Under the pieces are notes generated by a model. It saw only the letters and a list, made by a program, of their open reading frames with translations. It had not been told where the DNA came from and did no database searches. Both the position numbers and the translations under genes were made by a program. A DNA stretch of 64,000 bases from Geodermatophilus aquaeductus (lineage in GTDB: Bacteria; Actinomycetota; Actinomycetes; Mycobacteriales; Geodermatophilaceae). Of this stretch, positions 8,840 through 18,014 are shown in pieces (within the stretch, counting starts at the first letter, position 1; the number at the start of each line of letters is the position of its first letter). The stretch lies in contig NZ_FXTJ01000006.1 in NCBI RefSeq assembly GCF_900182545.1, positions 186,001 through 250,000 on the forward strand. Direction: 5' to 3'.

Positions 8840-9228
8840 GTCGCGGGCTCCTGGACACCAGCGTCTTCATCGCCCGTGAGGGGCGGGGGCTCGACGTCTC
8901 GGCACTGCCGGACGAGGTCGCCGTCTCCGTCGTGACCTACGGCGAGTTGCGCGCCGGCGTCCTCGCCGCCACGGACGTCTCCGTCCGGTCCCGCCGGCTG
9001 TCCACCCTGCAGACCGTGGCCGACCTCAATCCCCTGCCCATCGACACAGCCGTGGCCGACGAGTGGGCCCGGCTGCGACTCCTCCTGGCCACGGCCGGTC
9101 AACGGGTACACGTCAACGACACCTGGATCGCCGCCACCGCGCTGGCGCACGACGTCCCCGTGGTCACCCAGGACGCCGACTACCGGGCGCTCGCCGAGAT
9201 CAGCGACCTCCGCGTCATTCCCGTCTGA
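8836..9228 (+). CDS. vapC: VapC-type PIN-domain toxin
   Basis: 130-residue PIN-domain ribonuclease. The acidic metal-binding residues are all in place: LLDTSVFIA (Asp), YGELRAG (Glu), NDTWIAA (Asp) and TQDADYR (Asp), so it looks active. VapC toxins cleave tRNA or rRNA when freed from the antitoxin. GTG at 8836 overlaps the antitoxin stop. Which RNA is cut cannot be told from sequence. Confidence 0.93.
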   Translation: MSRGLLDTSVFIAREGRGLDVSALPDEVAVSVVTYGELRAGVLAATDVSVRSRRLSTLQTVADLNPLPIDTAVADEWARLRLLLATAGQRVHVNDTWIAATALAHDVPVVTQDADYRALAEISDLRVIPV

Positions 9229-9295
9229 CAGACCGACTCCGTCGGCCTGTGGAAAACTCCCGGGCCGGTCGTCTCGCGCTGCCACGGTGTGCCGC

Positions 9296-9754
9296 GTGAC
9301 GACTCCACTCCTCGCCGACGTCCCCGTCCGCTCACCGCTCGCGCTCACCCGCCGCTGGGCGAGCCTGCTGCAGCCACTGCTCTTCGACACCCGCAGTCTC
9401 TGGCTGGCCTGGTTCGGCCCGGACGGCCGGCAGTCCCCCGTCCTCCTGCCCGTCGAGGACCTCCCCGACCGGCCCGACCTGAGCCTGGTCAGCGGCCTGC
9501 TCGGCGTCCACGACGAGGTGGCCGCCTCCCACGGGTCCAACGACGTCCTGCTCGCGATGGCGCTCTGCCGTCCCGGCGAGCCGGTCGAGACCGCGGACGA
9601 CACCGACTGGCTGATGGCATTCCACGACGTCCTCGGCGACGCGCTGGACCAGGCCTGGAGCCTGCACCTCGCCGCCGGAGGGCGGGTCGAGCCACTGGTC
9701 GAGGCGCAGTACTTCCTCGGCCGGGTCGCGCGGTCGACGGACGGTCCGCGGTGA
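9296..9754 (+). CDS. hypothetical protein
   Basis: 152-residue soluble protein I do not recognise. It has two Trp-rich helices (SLWLAWFGPDG, DDTDWLMAFHDV) and ends with VEAQYFLGRVAR. The start may be GTG 9296 or GTG 9287; neither has a clear ribosome site. Its stop overlaps the GTG of the next gene (GTGA at 9751-9754), so the two are translationally coupled and may act together. Confidence 0.6.
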   Translation: MTTPLLADVPVRSPLALTRRWASLLQPLLFDTRSLWLAWFGPDGRQSPVLLPVEDLPDRPDLSLVSGLLGVHDEVAASHGSNDVLLAMALCRPGEPVETADDTDWLMAFHDVLGDALDQAWSLHLAAGGRVEPLVEAQYFLGRVARSTDGPR

Positions 9755-10248
9755 CGGTGCGCTACGGCTGGTCTCGCGAGGACCATGACGACGTCGCGGT
9801 GGCACCGCCTCCTGTTCATCCCAGAAGGCGACGCCGCATCCGCATCGCCGGTGCGGCGGTCGTCGCGGTGGTCCTGGTGACCGCCGGTGTCGCCGCCTGG
9901 CTGACGTTCACGGACGCCCACCGCTCACCGCGCGCGGTGGCCGAGGCCTTCCTCACCGCCAACGAGCGTCACGACTGGGCGGCCTCCTGGGAACTGCTCT
10001 GTCGCAGTGAGCAGCTACGGCACGAGTCGTTCGCGATGTGGAGCGACGTGCAGGACCTGCGAGTCGAGATCCGCAGCCCCGCGCTGGAGGGCGAGACCGT
10101 CACCGTCGAGGACGTCCGACCCAACGAGCGCTCCGCACGCCCCTCCTACGTCATCGACCTCGAGCACGACCTGGGTTCCGCGGTCTACTTCGACACACTC
10201 CTCGTGGTCGAGGAGGACGGCGAGTACCGAGCCTGCGGACAGCCGTGA
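9751..10248 (+). CDS. single-pass membrane protein with extracytoplasmic NTF2-like domain
   Basis: 165 residues: a short basic cytoplasmic segment (RRRRRIR), one transmembrane helix at about residues 31-50, then an extracytoplasmic domain beginning SPRAVAEAFLTANERHDW, the opening of DUF4878/NTF2-like folds, with one Cys pair (LLCRS and YRACG) that could form a disulfide. Function unknown; such domains are common in actinobacterial secreted proteins. Coupled by GTGA overlap to the gene before it. Confidence 0.7.
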   Translation: MTVRYGWSREDHDDVAVAPPPVHPRRRRRIRIAGAAVVAVVLVTAGVAAWLTFTDAHRSPRAVAEAFLTANERHDWAASWELLCRSEQLRHESFAMWSDVQDLRVEIRSPALEGETVTVEDVRPNERSARPSYVIDLEHDLGSAVYFDTLLVVEEDGEYRACGQP

Positions 10249-10262
10249 GGAACCGCCGGACG

Positions 10263-11009
10263 TCAGCCCTGGGCGGAGCGGCGCATCGACCACATCTGCG
10301 CGGGGCGCTCGAACTGGGTGGCGACCTCCCAGCTCACCGCGCCGTTGACGACCTCGCGCCGGAAGTTGCCCACGGCCACGCGGGCGAGCTCGGGGTCGGC
10401 GGCGACGCGGCGGGCCAGCTCCAGCGCACGGTCCTCGACGGCGGCCTCGTCCACCGACTCCCACGCCAGCCCGAGCTCGACGGCCTTGGTCCCGTTGATC
10501 TCCTCGCCGAACAGCGCCATCGCCGCGGCGGCCTCGCGGCCGATCAGCCGGGACAGGATGACGAAGTGCCCGCCGCCGGGGTGCAGCCCGCGCTTGAGGA
10601 AGCCGGCCAGCAGCCGGGCGTCGTTGGCGACGATCCGCAGGTCGGTCGCCAGCAGCATGTTCATCCCGGCGCCCACGGCGGACCCGCGGACGGCGGCGAT
10701 GGTCGGCACCTTCACCTGGCCGAGCCGGTAGAAGGAGTCGTAGATGCGGCCCATGCCGTCGTAGTTCTCGGGCGCGGCCGGGTCCTTGCCGGCGTTGGTG
10801 AGCGTCGCGACGTCGCCGCCGGCGCAGAACGACTTGCCCACCGCCCGGAGCACCAGCGCGCCGACCTCGGGCTGGGCGTCCACCTGGTCGAACACGCCGA
10901 TCAGCTCCGACGCCATCGCCGGCGTCAGCGCGTTGCGGCGGTCGGGCGCGTTGAGCGTCACCACCGCCACGCCGCCGTCGACCTCGAGCAGGACCTCGGC
11001 GTCAGCCAC
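10263..11009 (-). CDS. enoyl-CoA hydratase/isomerase family protein
   Basis: 248-residue crotonase-fold protein. FCAGGDV and GSAVGAGMN supply the oxyanion-hole loops that bind acyl-CoA thioesters. The region that carries the catalytic Glu residues in true hydratases reads GFLKRGLHPGGG here, with no acidic residue, so it may catalyse isomerisation or another crotonase reaction rather than hydration. ATG 11009. It is divergent from the lipoprotein gene across 125 bp and convergent with the small membrane protein, 14 bp away. Confidence 0.85.
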   Translation of the reverse strand: MADAEVLLEVDGGVAVVTLNAPDRRNALTPAMASELIGVFDQVDAQPEVGALVLRAVGKSFCAGGDVATLTNAGKDPAAPENYDGMGRIYDSFYRLGQVKVPTIAAVRGSAVGAGMNMLLATDLRIVANDARLLAGFLKRGLHPGGGHFVILSRLIGREAAAAMALFGEEINGTKAVELGLAWESVDEAAVEDRALELARRVAADPELARVAVGNFRREVVNGAVSWEVATQFERPAQMWSMRRSAQG

Positions 11010-11134
11010 GAGCGCACCTCCGGATCTGGGGGCCCGCGGGCCCGGGGACCATCCCGGGCATCAGACCACGGCGCGCGGTTGCCGCCCCGGGTGGCCCGGC
11101 TCCACACTCGCCGCACCGACCTCCCGGAGCCCGC

Positions 11135-12187
11135 ATGCCCGCCCGCCGCGCCGCCCTCGCCGTCGTCGCGATGGTGGCCGCGGGGTGCACCGGCGGGAAC
11201 GAGGAAGCCCCGCCGCCGCGGGAGTTCACCGAGCTGGCGGGCACCGTCGACCTCGACGCCGTGGCGCCCGGCGGCGTCGACGTCCTCGGCCTCGAGCCCA
11301 CCGGCGACGGCGCACTGGTCCTCCTCGGCGGCACCGCCGATCCCGCGGTCGGCTACCTCGCGACGCTCACCGCCGACGGGCTCGGCGAGGTCCGGCGGAT
11401 CGACGGCGTCGGCACGGAGCTCCTCGTCGCGGACGACGGCACCGCGCTCGTCGTCGGCCCCGACCGGATCACCACGGTCCCGACGGACGGCGATCCGACG
11501 GTCACCGAGGTCGTGCTCAAGGAGCTCGCCGCCGCCGCCCTCTCCCCCGACGGCACCAGGTTGTACGCCGCCACCCCCGGTCGGCTGGTCGGCCTCGACC
11601 CGCGGACCGGGGAGACCACCGCCGAGACGGACCTCGGCGAGGGGCTCACCGTGGCGGAGCTCGAGGCGGGTCCCGACGGGCCGGTCGCGCTGATGAGCGA
11701 CGCGCGCGCCGCCGACCTGGCGGACGTCGCCGTCCTGGGCACGTGGGACGAGGACCTGCGGCAGCCGGGGACCGTCGAGCTCGCCCCCGACCGGCCGGCC
11801 AGCATCCCGTCCGCGCTGCGCCTGGCCGACGACGGCACCGCCGTCGTCACGCTCACCGCGGGCTCCGGCGACGATCCGTTCCGCGTCGTCGTGGTGAGGG
11901 ACGGCGAGGTGACCGCGAGCCACGCCGTCCCCGGCACCGACCGCATCCCCGCCGACCTCGCCGTCTCCCCCGACGGGCGCGTGGCCTACCTGCCGGTGGC
12001 CGGCTTCGAGGTGGAGTCCGGCGTCATCACCCTCGACCTGGCCGGCGGCGAACAGCTCGGCACCGCCCGGCTGTGCGAGGGGCAGGGCACCTTCGGCCGG
12101 GTGGCCCTCAGCGGCGACCGGCTGACGGTGGTCGGCTCGTGCATCGGCAGCGAAGCGGCGTCGACGACCGCCTTCCTCGTCGGCTGA
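11135..12187 (+). CDS. beta-propeller-like lipoprotein, family member A
   Basis: 350 residues with a lipoprotein signal peptide ending in AAGC (Cys ~18), then repeated blades of about 40 residues with DG and PDG turns (SPDGTRLYAATPG, SPDGRVAYLPVAG), as in WD40/YVTN-type propellers. It would sit on the outer face of the membrane. Cys314 and Cys336 near the C-terminus match a Cys pair conserved in the three other lipoproteins of this window (14330, 41583, 45807), suggesting a disulfide that closes the propeller. Ligand unknown. ATG 11135 has a GGAG upstream. Confidence 0.8.
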   Translation: MPARRAALAVVAMVAAGCTGGNEEAPPPREFTELAGTVDLDAVAPGGVDVLGLEPTGDGALVLLGGTADPAVGYLATLTADGLGEVRRIDGVGTELLVADDGTALVVGPDRITTVPTDGDPTVTEVVLKELAAAALSPDGTRLYAATPGRLVGLDPRTGETTAETDLGEGLTVAELEAGPDGPVALMSDARAADLADVAVLGTWDEDLRQPGTVELAPDRPASIPSALRLADDGTAVVTLTAGSGDDPFRVVVVRDGEVTASHAVPGTDRIPADLAVSPDGRVAYLPVAGFEVESGVITLDLAGGEQLGTARLCEGQGTFGRVALSGDRLTVVGSCIGSEAASTTAFLVG

Positions 12188-12247
12188 CCATGGCCAACAG
12201 GGTGTGACCTGGACCACTATGGCGCCTTCCCCGACAAGGAGGCCCTC

Positions 12248-13426
12248 ATGGACCGGCTGCGCTTCGGCACCTTCCTGGCACCCTTCCACCCCGCCGGCGA
12301 GAACCCGACGCTCGCGCTGCAGCGCGACCTCGAGCTCGTCGAGCACCTCGACCGGCTGGGCTACGACGAGGCCTGGATCGGTGAGCACCACTCGGCCGGC
12401 ACCGAGATCATCGCCTCGCCGGAGATCTTCATCGCCGCGGCCGCCGAGCGCACCAAGCACATCAAGCTGGGCACCGGCGTCACCTCGATCGCGTACCACA
12501 ACCCGCTCTGGGTGGCCGAGCGCATGGTGCTGCTCGACCACCTCACCCGCGGGCGCGCGATGCTCGGCTGCGGCCCCGGCTCGCTGCCCACCGACTCGAT
12601 GATGCTGGGCCTCACCCCCACCGACACCCGCGAGCTGCTCGAGGTCGACCTCGACATCATCATGCGGCTGCTGCGCGGCGAGACGGTCACCCAGCAGACC
12701 AGGACCCACAACCTCGTCAACGCCCGGCTGCACCTGCGCCCCTACACGCAGCCGTGCTTCGAGATGGCCGTCGCGGCCGTCGCCTCCCCGACCGGGCCGC
12801 GCATGGCCGGCCGGCACGGTGTCGGACTGCTGAGCATCGGCGCCACGCTGAGCAAGGACGGCTTCGACGCGCTCGCCCACCACTGGAACGTCGTCGAGGA
12901 GCAGGCGCAGAAGCACGGCCAGACCGCGTCGCGGCGGGACTGGCGGCTGGTCGGGCTCATGCACATCGCGGAGACCAAGGAGCAGGCCTACGCCGACGTG
13001 CAGTTCGGCATCGAGACCTGGTTCCGCTACTTCCAGAAGACGGCGGCGTTCCCGCAGATGGCGGTCGAGGGCGGCGACGCCACGGAGATGATCGACTTCA
13101 TCAACGAGGCCGGCATCGGCGCGATCGGCACCGTCGAGGACGCCCGCGCGCAGGTGCAGCGGCTGTGGGACCAGTCCGGCGGCTTCGGCGCGATGCTGCT
13201 GCTCGGCCACGAGTGGGCCAACCCGCAGGCGACCAAGCGCTCGTGGGAGCTCATCGCCCAGCACGTCATGCCGCACTTCCAGGGCGGGGAGGTCAGCCAC
13301 GCGCAGGCGACGCTCGGCGCCAAGGAGTACGCGATGGGCAAGCGCGAGGACTACGCCGCCGCGCAGATGGCGGCCGTGGCCACGATGACCGAGCGCTACG
13401 AGAAGGAGAAGGCCGGCCAGAGCTGA
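12248..13426 (+). CDS. LLM class flavin-dependent oxidoreductase
   Basis: 392-residue luciferase-like TIM barrel using reduced flavin. The opening RFGTFLAPFHP, WIGEHHSAG and HIKLGTGVTS, and the GRAMLGCGPGSLPTD segment, resemble limonene 1,2-monooxygenase-like and alkanal monooxygenase families. The substrate is likely a small hydrophobic compound but is unassigned. ATG 12248 with AGGAGG five bases before. It stands alone and converges with an SDR gene; a hairpin at 13434-13464 separates them. Confidence 0.88.
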   Translation: MDRLRFGTFLAPFHPAGENPTLALQRDLELVEHLDRLGYDEAWIGEHHSAGTEIIASPEIFIAAAAERTKHIKLGTGVTSIAYHNPLWVAERMVLLDHLTRGRAMLGCGPGSLPTDSMMLGLTPTDTRELLEVDLDIIMRLLRGETVTQQTRTHNLVNARLHLRPYTQPCFEMAVAAVASPTGPRMAGRHGVGLLSIGATLSKDGFDALAHHWNVVEEQAQKHGQTASRRDWRLVGLMHIAETKEQAYADVQFGIETWFRYFQKTAAFPQMAVEGGDATEMIDFINEAGIGAIGTVEDARAQVQRLWDQSGGFGAMLLLGHEWANPQATKRSWELIAQHVMPHFQGGEVSHAQATLGAKEYAMGKREDYAAAQMAAVATMTERYEKEKAGQS

Positions 13427-13433
13427 CGACGTC

Positions 13434-13464
13434 GGTCGGGTGGCGGCGGCGCCGTCACCCGACC
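13434..13464. terminator. bidirectional hairpin terminator
   Basis: GGTCGGGTG ... CACCCGACC nine-base perfect stem between convergent genes; the SDR stop codon lies inside it. Confidence 0.6.
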
Positions 13465-14252
13465 AGCTCGTCGGACAGCCTCCGCAGCCTCTCGCGCGCG
13501 GAGGCGTCGTAGGTCTGCTCGTGCGCGCGGGTCTCGCGGAGGCCGTCGAAGTAGCGCCCGGTGACGCCGGCAAGCTCCGGGTCGACGACGAGCCGCGCGG
13601 TCGCCTCGACGCCCTCCTCGATCGTCGACGTCGGGTTGGCGACGATCTTCGTCGGCATGAACGTGGCCGGGTGCAGCGCGTTCACCGTGACGCCCGTGCC
13701 GGCCAGCTCCTCGGCGAGGTCGACGGTCGACAGGATCTGCGCGAGCTTGCTCTGGCTGTAGGCGCGGGTGCCGCTGTAGCCCTGCGTGAGCTGGACGTCG
13801 TCGAAGTCGATCGGCATCTGCGCCGCCGAGGAGACGTTGACGATCCGCGCCTCGCCGGCCGCCTTGAGCAGCGGCAGCAGCTCGCGGGTCAGCAGGTAGC
13901 CGGCCAGGTAGTTGACGGCGAACCGCAGCTCGAGGCCGTCGGCGCTCTCCTGCCGCTCCGGCCCGCCCGGCACCTCGCGGCCGATGCCGGCGTTGCTGAC
14001 CAGCACGTCGAGCCGGTCGACGTCGGCCTCCACCGCCTCTGCCATCGCGCGGACCTCCGCCAGCGACGACAGGTCGGCCCGGTACGACCGTGCCGTCGGC
14101 CCCAGCTCGGCGAGCAGCGCCTGCAGCCGCTCCTCGTTCCGGCCGTGGACGAGCACGGTCATGCCGCGGCCGGCGAGGTCGAGGGCCAGCGCGCGGCCGA
14201 GGCCGTCGGTGGCGCCGGTGATCAGCACTGTCTGCTCGCTCAGCGGTCGCAT
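13455..14252 (-). CDS. short-chain dehydrogenase/reductase
   Basis: 265-residue NAD(P)-dependent SDR. TGATDGLG nucleotide loop at residues 12-19, VSNAGIG, catalytic Ser in VNVSSAAQ and YSQSK (YxxxK) are intact. The form resembles retinol dehydrogenase/protochlorophyllide-reductase-like SDRs acting on hydrophobic alcohols or ketones. ATG at 14252 is chosen because residues before it are arginine-rich non-coding translation. It is divergent from a lipoprotein gene (77 bp gap). Confidence 0.9.
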   Translation of the reverse strand: MRPLSEQTVLITGATDGLGRALALDLAGRGMTVLVHGRNEERLQALLAELGPTARSYRADLSSLAEVRAMAEAVEADVDRLDVLVSNAGIGREVPGGPERQESADGLELRFAVNYLAGYLLTRELLPLLKAAGEARIVNVSSAAQMPIDFDDVQLTQGYSGTRAYSQSKLAQILSTVDLAEELAGTGVTVNALHPATFMPTKIVANPTSTIEEGVEATARLVVDPELAGVTGRYFDGLRETRAHEQTYDASARERLRRLSDELVG

Positions 14253-14329
14253 GCCCGCGACGATGCCGCGCCGGCGACCGCGCCGCGACCCCTCGTCCCC
14301 GCCCGCCGGACCTGACAGAGTCCCTCGAC

Positions 14330-15346
14330 GTGCGTCGCCGCCGCGGGCTCCTGCTCGCCGCCCTCCTGCTGACGGGGTGCGGCGGGGCAGCCGTCGAGGA
14401 CACGGCGTCCCCCGGGGCGGAGCCGATCCCCCTGGCCGAGGTCGCGGGAGCTGACGCCGGCGTGCTCGACGTAGCCGCCACCCACGACGGCCGGTCCGTC
14501 GTCCTGCTGGCCCCACCCGGCGGGCCGCTCACCCTCGCCGACGTCACCGCCGACGGCTCGGCCACCGCCGTGCCCGTCCCCGGCCTCGACGCCGAGCGGC
14601 CCGGGCTCACCCGCATCGCGGCGACCGGCGAGGGCGTGGTCGTCGTCGGGTTCGCGGCCGGGCGGGTGGCCCTCGTCCCCGCCGGGCCCCAGGGCGCCGG
14701 CGCGCCGCAGCCGGTCGGCACGCTCGGGGGCGCCGACGTCGCCGCGCTGCACGTCACCGCCGCCGACGGCGTGCTGTGGCTTGCGCTCACCGGCATCGAC
14801 GGCACCGACCGGCTGCTCGCCGTCGACCCCGCCACCGGTGCCGTCCGCACCGAGGTGGCGCTGCCCGGTACGCCTCGCGACCTCACGACGACCGGGGACG
14901 GCGGCGTCGTCGTCGCCACGGACACCGGCCGTGCCGCCGCGGCCGTCACCGTCGACGCATCGGGCACCGTGAGCGAGGTGCCGCTCGGCCCGGGAGCGGC
15001 CGGACCGGTGACCGTCGCCGGCGGCGAGGTGTACGCGACCGTCGGCGGGAACGGCGAGGTCTCGATCGCCCGGGGCGCCGAGGTGCTCGCCACGGTGCCC
15101 GGCGACCTGCCCGCCGCCCTCGCCGTCGACCCGGCCGGTGAGGAGGTCACCCTCGTCGACACGGTGGCCGACAGCGAGGTGCCGCGCGTGCTGCAGCGGA
15201 CCGTCGACCTCTCCGCCGACGAGGTGACCGGCGAGGTGGAGCTGTGCGACAGCGGCGCCGTCGCGGGGGCCGACGTCGACGACGCGGGCCGCGGATCGGT
15301 CGTCAGCGACTGCCGAGGCGAGCCGACGCTGTGGCGGTTCGGCTAG
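14330..15346 (+). CDS. beta-propeller-like lipoprotein, family member B
   Basis: 338 residues. Short signal peptide with lipobox LLTGC (Cys ~17) followed by a propeller-like chain of blades rich in Asp-Gly turns and TVDL strands. C-terminal Cys306 and Cys328, spaced 22 apart, line up with members A, C and D, and the terminal LWRF matches the LWLL/VWRV ends of C and D. Starts at GTG 14330 immediately upstream of basic MRRRRG. The stop overlaps by four bases the stop of the convergent TIGR03086 gene. Ligand and role unknown. Confidence 0.8.
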   Translation: MRRRRGLLLAALLLTGCGGAAVEDTASPGAEPIPLAEVAGADAGVLDVAATHDGRSVVLLAPPGGPLTLADVTADGSATAVPVPGLDAERPGLTRIAATGEGVVVVGFAAGRVALVPAGPQGAGAPQPVGTLGGADVAALHVTAADGVLWLALTGIDGTDRLLAVDPATGAVRTEVALPGTPRDLTTTGDGGVVVATDTGRAAAAVTVDASGTVSEVPLGPGAAGPVTVAGGEVYATVGGNGEVSIARGAEVLATVPGDLPAALAVDPAGEEVTLVDTVADSEVPRVLQRTVDLSADEVTGEVELCDSGAVAGADVDDAGRGSVVSDCRGEPTLWRFG

Positions 15347-15912
15347 ACCGGCGGCTTCCACCCGGGGTCGCGGCCGGTGGCGCCGAGCAGCCGGTCGAGC
15401 GCGGGCGCGTCCTCGGGCACCGGCACGCGCGGGCCGTAGAGGTCCGGCGGGCGCTCGTCGCCGAAGGAGTCGGCGAACGCGCGGCAGGCGTCGGCGTCGG
15501 CCGGGTCGACGTCGTAGGGCTGGCCGGTGGCGACGGCGAGGTCCCAGCCGTGCACCACCACCTCGTCGAGCGCGACGACGGCGGCCACCCTCCCCGGCAT
15601 CTCCACCCCGCCGGCCGCGGTGACGCCCTCGTGCGCGGCCGGGTCGCGCCAGGCGGCGGCCAGCGCGTCGAGCTCCGCGGGGATCCGGGTGCGCCAGTCG
15701 GCGGGCAGCATCCCCGGGTCGGCGGAGGCCTGGCCGTCGACCGGCGTCTTCTCCCCGGCCATGCGGAAGGCGTAGGCCAGGCCGGCGAGGTGGGCGAGGA
15801 CCCCCGCCACCGGTGTGCCCTCGCAGGGGGTGGGCTCGGTCAGCTGCTCGTCGCGGATGCCGGCGACCACCGTCGCGGTGGCGGCGGCCGCTGGTCCCAG
15901 GTCGGTCGTCAT
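15343..15912 (-). CDS. TIGR03086-family DinB-like metal-binding protein
   Basis: 189 residues. LTEPTPCEGTPVAGVLAHLAG and VVVHGWDLAVATGQP are hallmarks of the TIGR03086 branch of the DinB/maleylpyruvate isomerase N-terminal fold, a four-helix bundle that binds a divalent metal through His residues. In actinobacteria these are often thought to be mycothiol-dependent, but no specific reaction is known. ATG 15912. Convergent with the lipoprotein gene. Confidence 0.85.
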   Translation of the reverse strand: MTTDLGPAAAATATVVAGIRDEQLTEPTPCEGTPVAGVLAHLAGLAYAFRMAGEKTPVDGQASADPGMLPADWRTRIPAELDALAAAWRDPAAHEGVTAAGGVEMPGRVAAVVALDEVVVHGWDLAVATGQPYDVDPADADACRAFADSFGDERPPDLYGPRVPVPEDAPALDRLLGATGRDPGWKPPV

Positions 15913-15961
15913 GGGGGTAGGACTCCCGCCGGCCCCGGGACTCAGCGGTCGCCGGCGCCCG

Positions 15962-16459
15962 TCACGGCGTCGTCAGGACGGACGGCGCGACGAGTGCCAG
16001 GACGAGGACCGCGACGTGGACGAGCATCAGGGTGAACAGGCCCACCTGCCAGACCTGGGAGCTCCTGATCCGCGTGTAGAAGCGCTTGTCCACCAGGTCG
16101 TCGACCGGGGTCTCGCGGTGGTGGTCGGCGAGGTTGTCGATGCCGACAGCGGTCTCGATCTGCCGCATGCGGGCCTGGTCGAGCTGGAGCAGGTAGCGGT
16201 GCTTGGCCATGAGCTGCATGGTCATCAGCGCCAGCAGGACGCCGAGGACACTCGCCAGGCACCGCGGAACCGTGTCCGTGCGGCCGTTGAGGGACGTCGT
16301 CAGCACGAACGCCTGGGCCGCCAGGCCGAGACTCGGCGTCTGCCAGACGAGAGCGTTCTGAGCCAGTACCCGCTGCATCAACCGCTCGTACTCGAAGAGC
16401 TCCTTCGCGTGCTGGTCCTTCCAGGACCTGTGCGTCTCGACGATCTCCCCCGCGGTCAT
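15962..16459 (-). CDS. small membrane protein, two transmembrane helices
   Basis: Unrecognised 165-residue protein (178 if the GTG at 16498 is used). A soluble N-terminus with an ELFEYERLMQ helix and WQTPSLGLAAQAF is followed by a first membrane segment (residues ~70-90), a charged cytoplasmic middle, and a final membrane helix (LFTLMLVHVAVLVLALV). The pattern resembles small actinobacterial proteins of unknown function. ATG 16459 is chosen for the hydrophilic helix it opens; no strong ribosome site supports either start. Confidence 0.6.
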   Translation of the reverse strand: MTAGEIVETHRSWKDQHAKELFEYERLMQRVLAQNALVWQTPSLGLAAQAFVLTTSLNGRTDTVPRCLASVLGVLLALMTMQLMAKHRYLLQLDQARMRQIETAVGIDNLADHHRETPVDDLVDKRFYTRIRSSQVWQVGLFTLMLVHVAVLVLALVAPSVLTTP

Positions 16460-16548
16460 GCGGTCATCGTCGCTCCCGAGTGGCCCCGTGAGCGCCACCC
16501 GCGTCAGCGCGTCGCCGCCCTCGCGAGACGGAGTTGAATGGGGTCGTG

Positions 16549-17322
16549 ATGGGGGGACCGCAGGCCGCTGCCCTCGTGCTCCCGAGCGCGGGGCCCGACC
16601 CGATCCCGCTGGCCACCGCGCTGGCCGCCGTCCTCGGCTACGCGCGCGGGCGCCGGCCGCTGTTCTTCCGCTCCCCCAGCTCGCCGCAGGGCCGGTGGGT
16701 GCAGGTGCTCGCCTACGCGATGGACCGCTTCGACGGCCAGCCGCCCGAGACCGCCGACGGCCCCACCGACCGCGACGTCCTGCTCGCCGAGGGCCTGCAC
16801 GGCCGGCTCGACCCGGCGGCGTGGTCGGCCGTCCGCGCGCGCCTGGTCTCCGCCTGGCCCCTCATGGAGATGGCTCTCGAGCGCGCCGGCGTCCGGACGT
16901 TCTGGGAGCTCCCCGACGACGAGTTCTCCGTCCTCGCCGAGCCCGGCACCGTAGGCGCGGCGCTGCGGTCGCTGGCCGAGGGACCGGACGCGCGGCACGT
17001 CGTCGCCGCGCTGCACCACCGGCACCCGGCGCTGGTCCCGCTGCTCGACGGCGTCACGCGGCGCCAGCTGTGGGGCCACCTGCGCGAGGGCGACAGCGGG
17101 CCGGAGGCGGTCGTCCACCGCGAGCTGGTCGCCAACGCCGCGGCGTTCGAGGTGCTCGAGACGGCGGCGGCGACGCTGCTCGGCCGCTCGCTCACCCGGC
17201 TGCGGCTGCACGACGTCCTGCTGTGGCTGTCCGGGTCGCTGCGGATGACGCACGCGGTCGCCGTCGGCCGGGCCCTGGCCGCCGACTCGGAGCAGGGCCT
17301 CGAGGCGCTGCTCCCGGCCTAG
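16549..17322 (+). CDS. hypothetical actinobacterial protein
   Basis: 257 residues, mainly helical, soluble. Segments such as GVTRRQLWGHLREGDSG and LTRLRLHDVLLWLSGSLRMTHA look well conserved but I do not recognise a family. ATG 16549 is chosen; GTG 16546 and TTG 16534 are alternatives. It is 31 bp upstream of the DUF6308 gene and is probably co-transcribed with it. Confidence 0.65.
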   Translation: MGGPQAAALVLPSAGPDPIPLATALAAVLGYARGRRPLFFRSPSSPQGRWVQVLAYAMDRFDGQPPETADGPTDRDVLLAEGLHGRLDPAAWSAVRARLVSAWPLMEMALERAGVRTFWELPDDEFSVLAEPGTVGAALRSLAEGPDARHVVAALHHRHPALVPLLDGVTRRQLWGHLREGDSGPEAVVHRELVANAAAFEVLETAAATLLGRSLTRLRLHDVLLWLSGSLRMTHAVAVGRALAADSEQGLEALLPA

Positions 17323-17353
17323 GTTCGTCGGACCCCTCCGGCACGGTGACGCC

Positions 17354-17977
17354 GTGCTCGAGGACCTGCTCCGTCTCGTCGACGACCCGCTCGCCGTGGC
17401 CGACCTGCGCCGCTCCGACTCGCCGGTCTACCCGCGACGGCGCTTCGAGTTCGTCGGCGACGTCGACCCGCTCCGCGTCACCGCCGGCGACCTCGTGGCG
17501 CTCACGCTGGTCGGCGTCTGCGTCCCGGCGGGCGTCGCGCTCGACCTGCTGGAGGGCGACCTCGGGCTCGACGTCGCCGACCTGCTGCGCCAGGTCCCCG
17601 CCGACGTGCCGATCACCTCACCGCTCGCCGCCGACCTGCTCCGACCCCTCGCTCTCGCGCGGGACCTGCTCGAGGAGCCGGCGGGCATGGACCTCCGGAC
17701 GGCGGGGACGCTGCTCGCCCGCAAGCGGCCGCTGCTCGTGCCGGTGCCCGACCCGGTGGTGCTGTGCGCGCTGGACTGGAGCGACGACCCGTGGGGCTGG
17801 GCGCTGGACGCCTTCTCGGCGGACGGCGGCGTACTGGGCGACGTCGTCGCCGCGGCCCGCGCCGAGGCAGGACTCGTGACGACGGGCGACCTGCGCGCGA
17901 TCGAGACCGTCGTGTGGATGCGCCACCACCGCGAGCACCTGCGCACACACTGCCCGGGTCTCAGGCTGCTCGCCTGA
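17354..17977 (+). CDS. DUF6308 family protein
   Basis: 207 residues matching the actinobacterial DUF6308 pattern: a start with DPRT-like [17 protein letters not shown], a helical [14 protein letters not shown], then [19 protein letters not shown] and a final [13 protein letters not shown]. The function is unknown. The basic strip RKRPLLVPV could contact nucleic acid (inference). GTG 17354. It ends only 10 bp before the operator of the toxin-antitoxin pair. Confidence 0.7.
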   Translation: MLEDLLRLVDDPLAVADLRRSDSPVYPRRRFEFVGDVDPLRVTAGDLVALTLVGVCVPAGVALDLLEGDLGLDVADLLRQVPADVPITSPLAADLLRPLALARDLLEEPAGMDLRTAGTLLARKRPLLVPVPDPVVLCALDWSDDPWGWALDAFSADGGVLGDVVAAARAEAGLVTTGDLRAIETVVWMRHHREHLRTHCPGLRLLA

Positions 17978-17986
17978 GTTCAATGG

Positions 17987-18005
17987 TGCTTGCAGGCTGC
18001 TAGCA
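17987..18005. promoter_or_regulatory. inverted repeat operator of toxin-antitoxin operon 2
   Basis: TGCTTGC-AGGCT-GCTAGCA, arms matching at six of seven positions, ends 9 bp before the antitoxin ATG. Likely the ribbon-helix-helix antitoxin's own operator. Inference from position. Confidence 0.5.
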
Positions 18006-18014
18006 TCCTGCGAC

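Noticed and set aside
3631..9228. 1865-codon open frame on the plus strand
   Set aside because: It runs through several well-supported genes in another frame and is Arg/Ala/Pro-rich, a GC-rich shadow. Only its last part (8836-9228) is the VapC gene.
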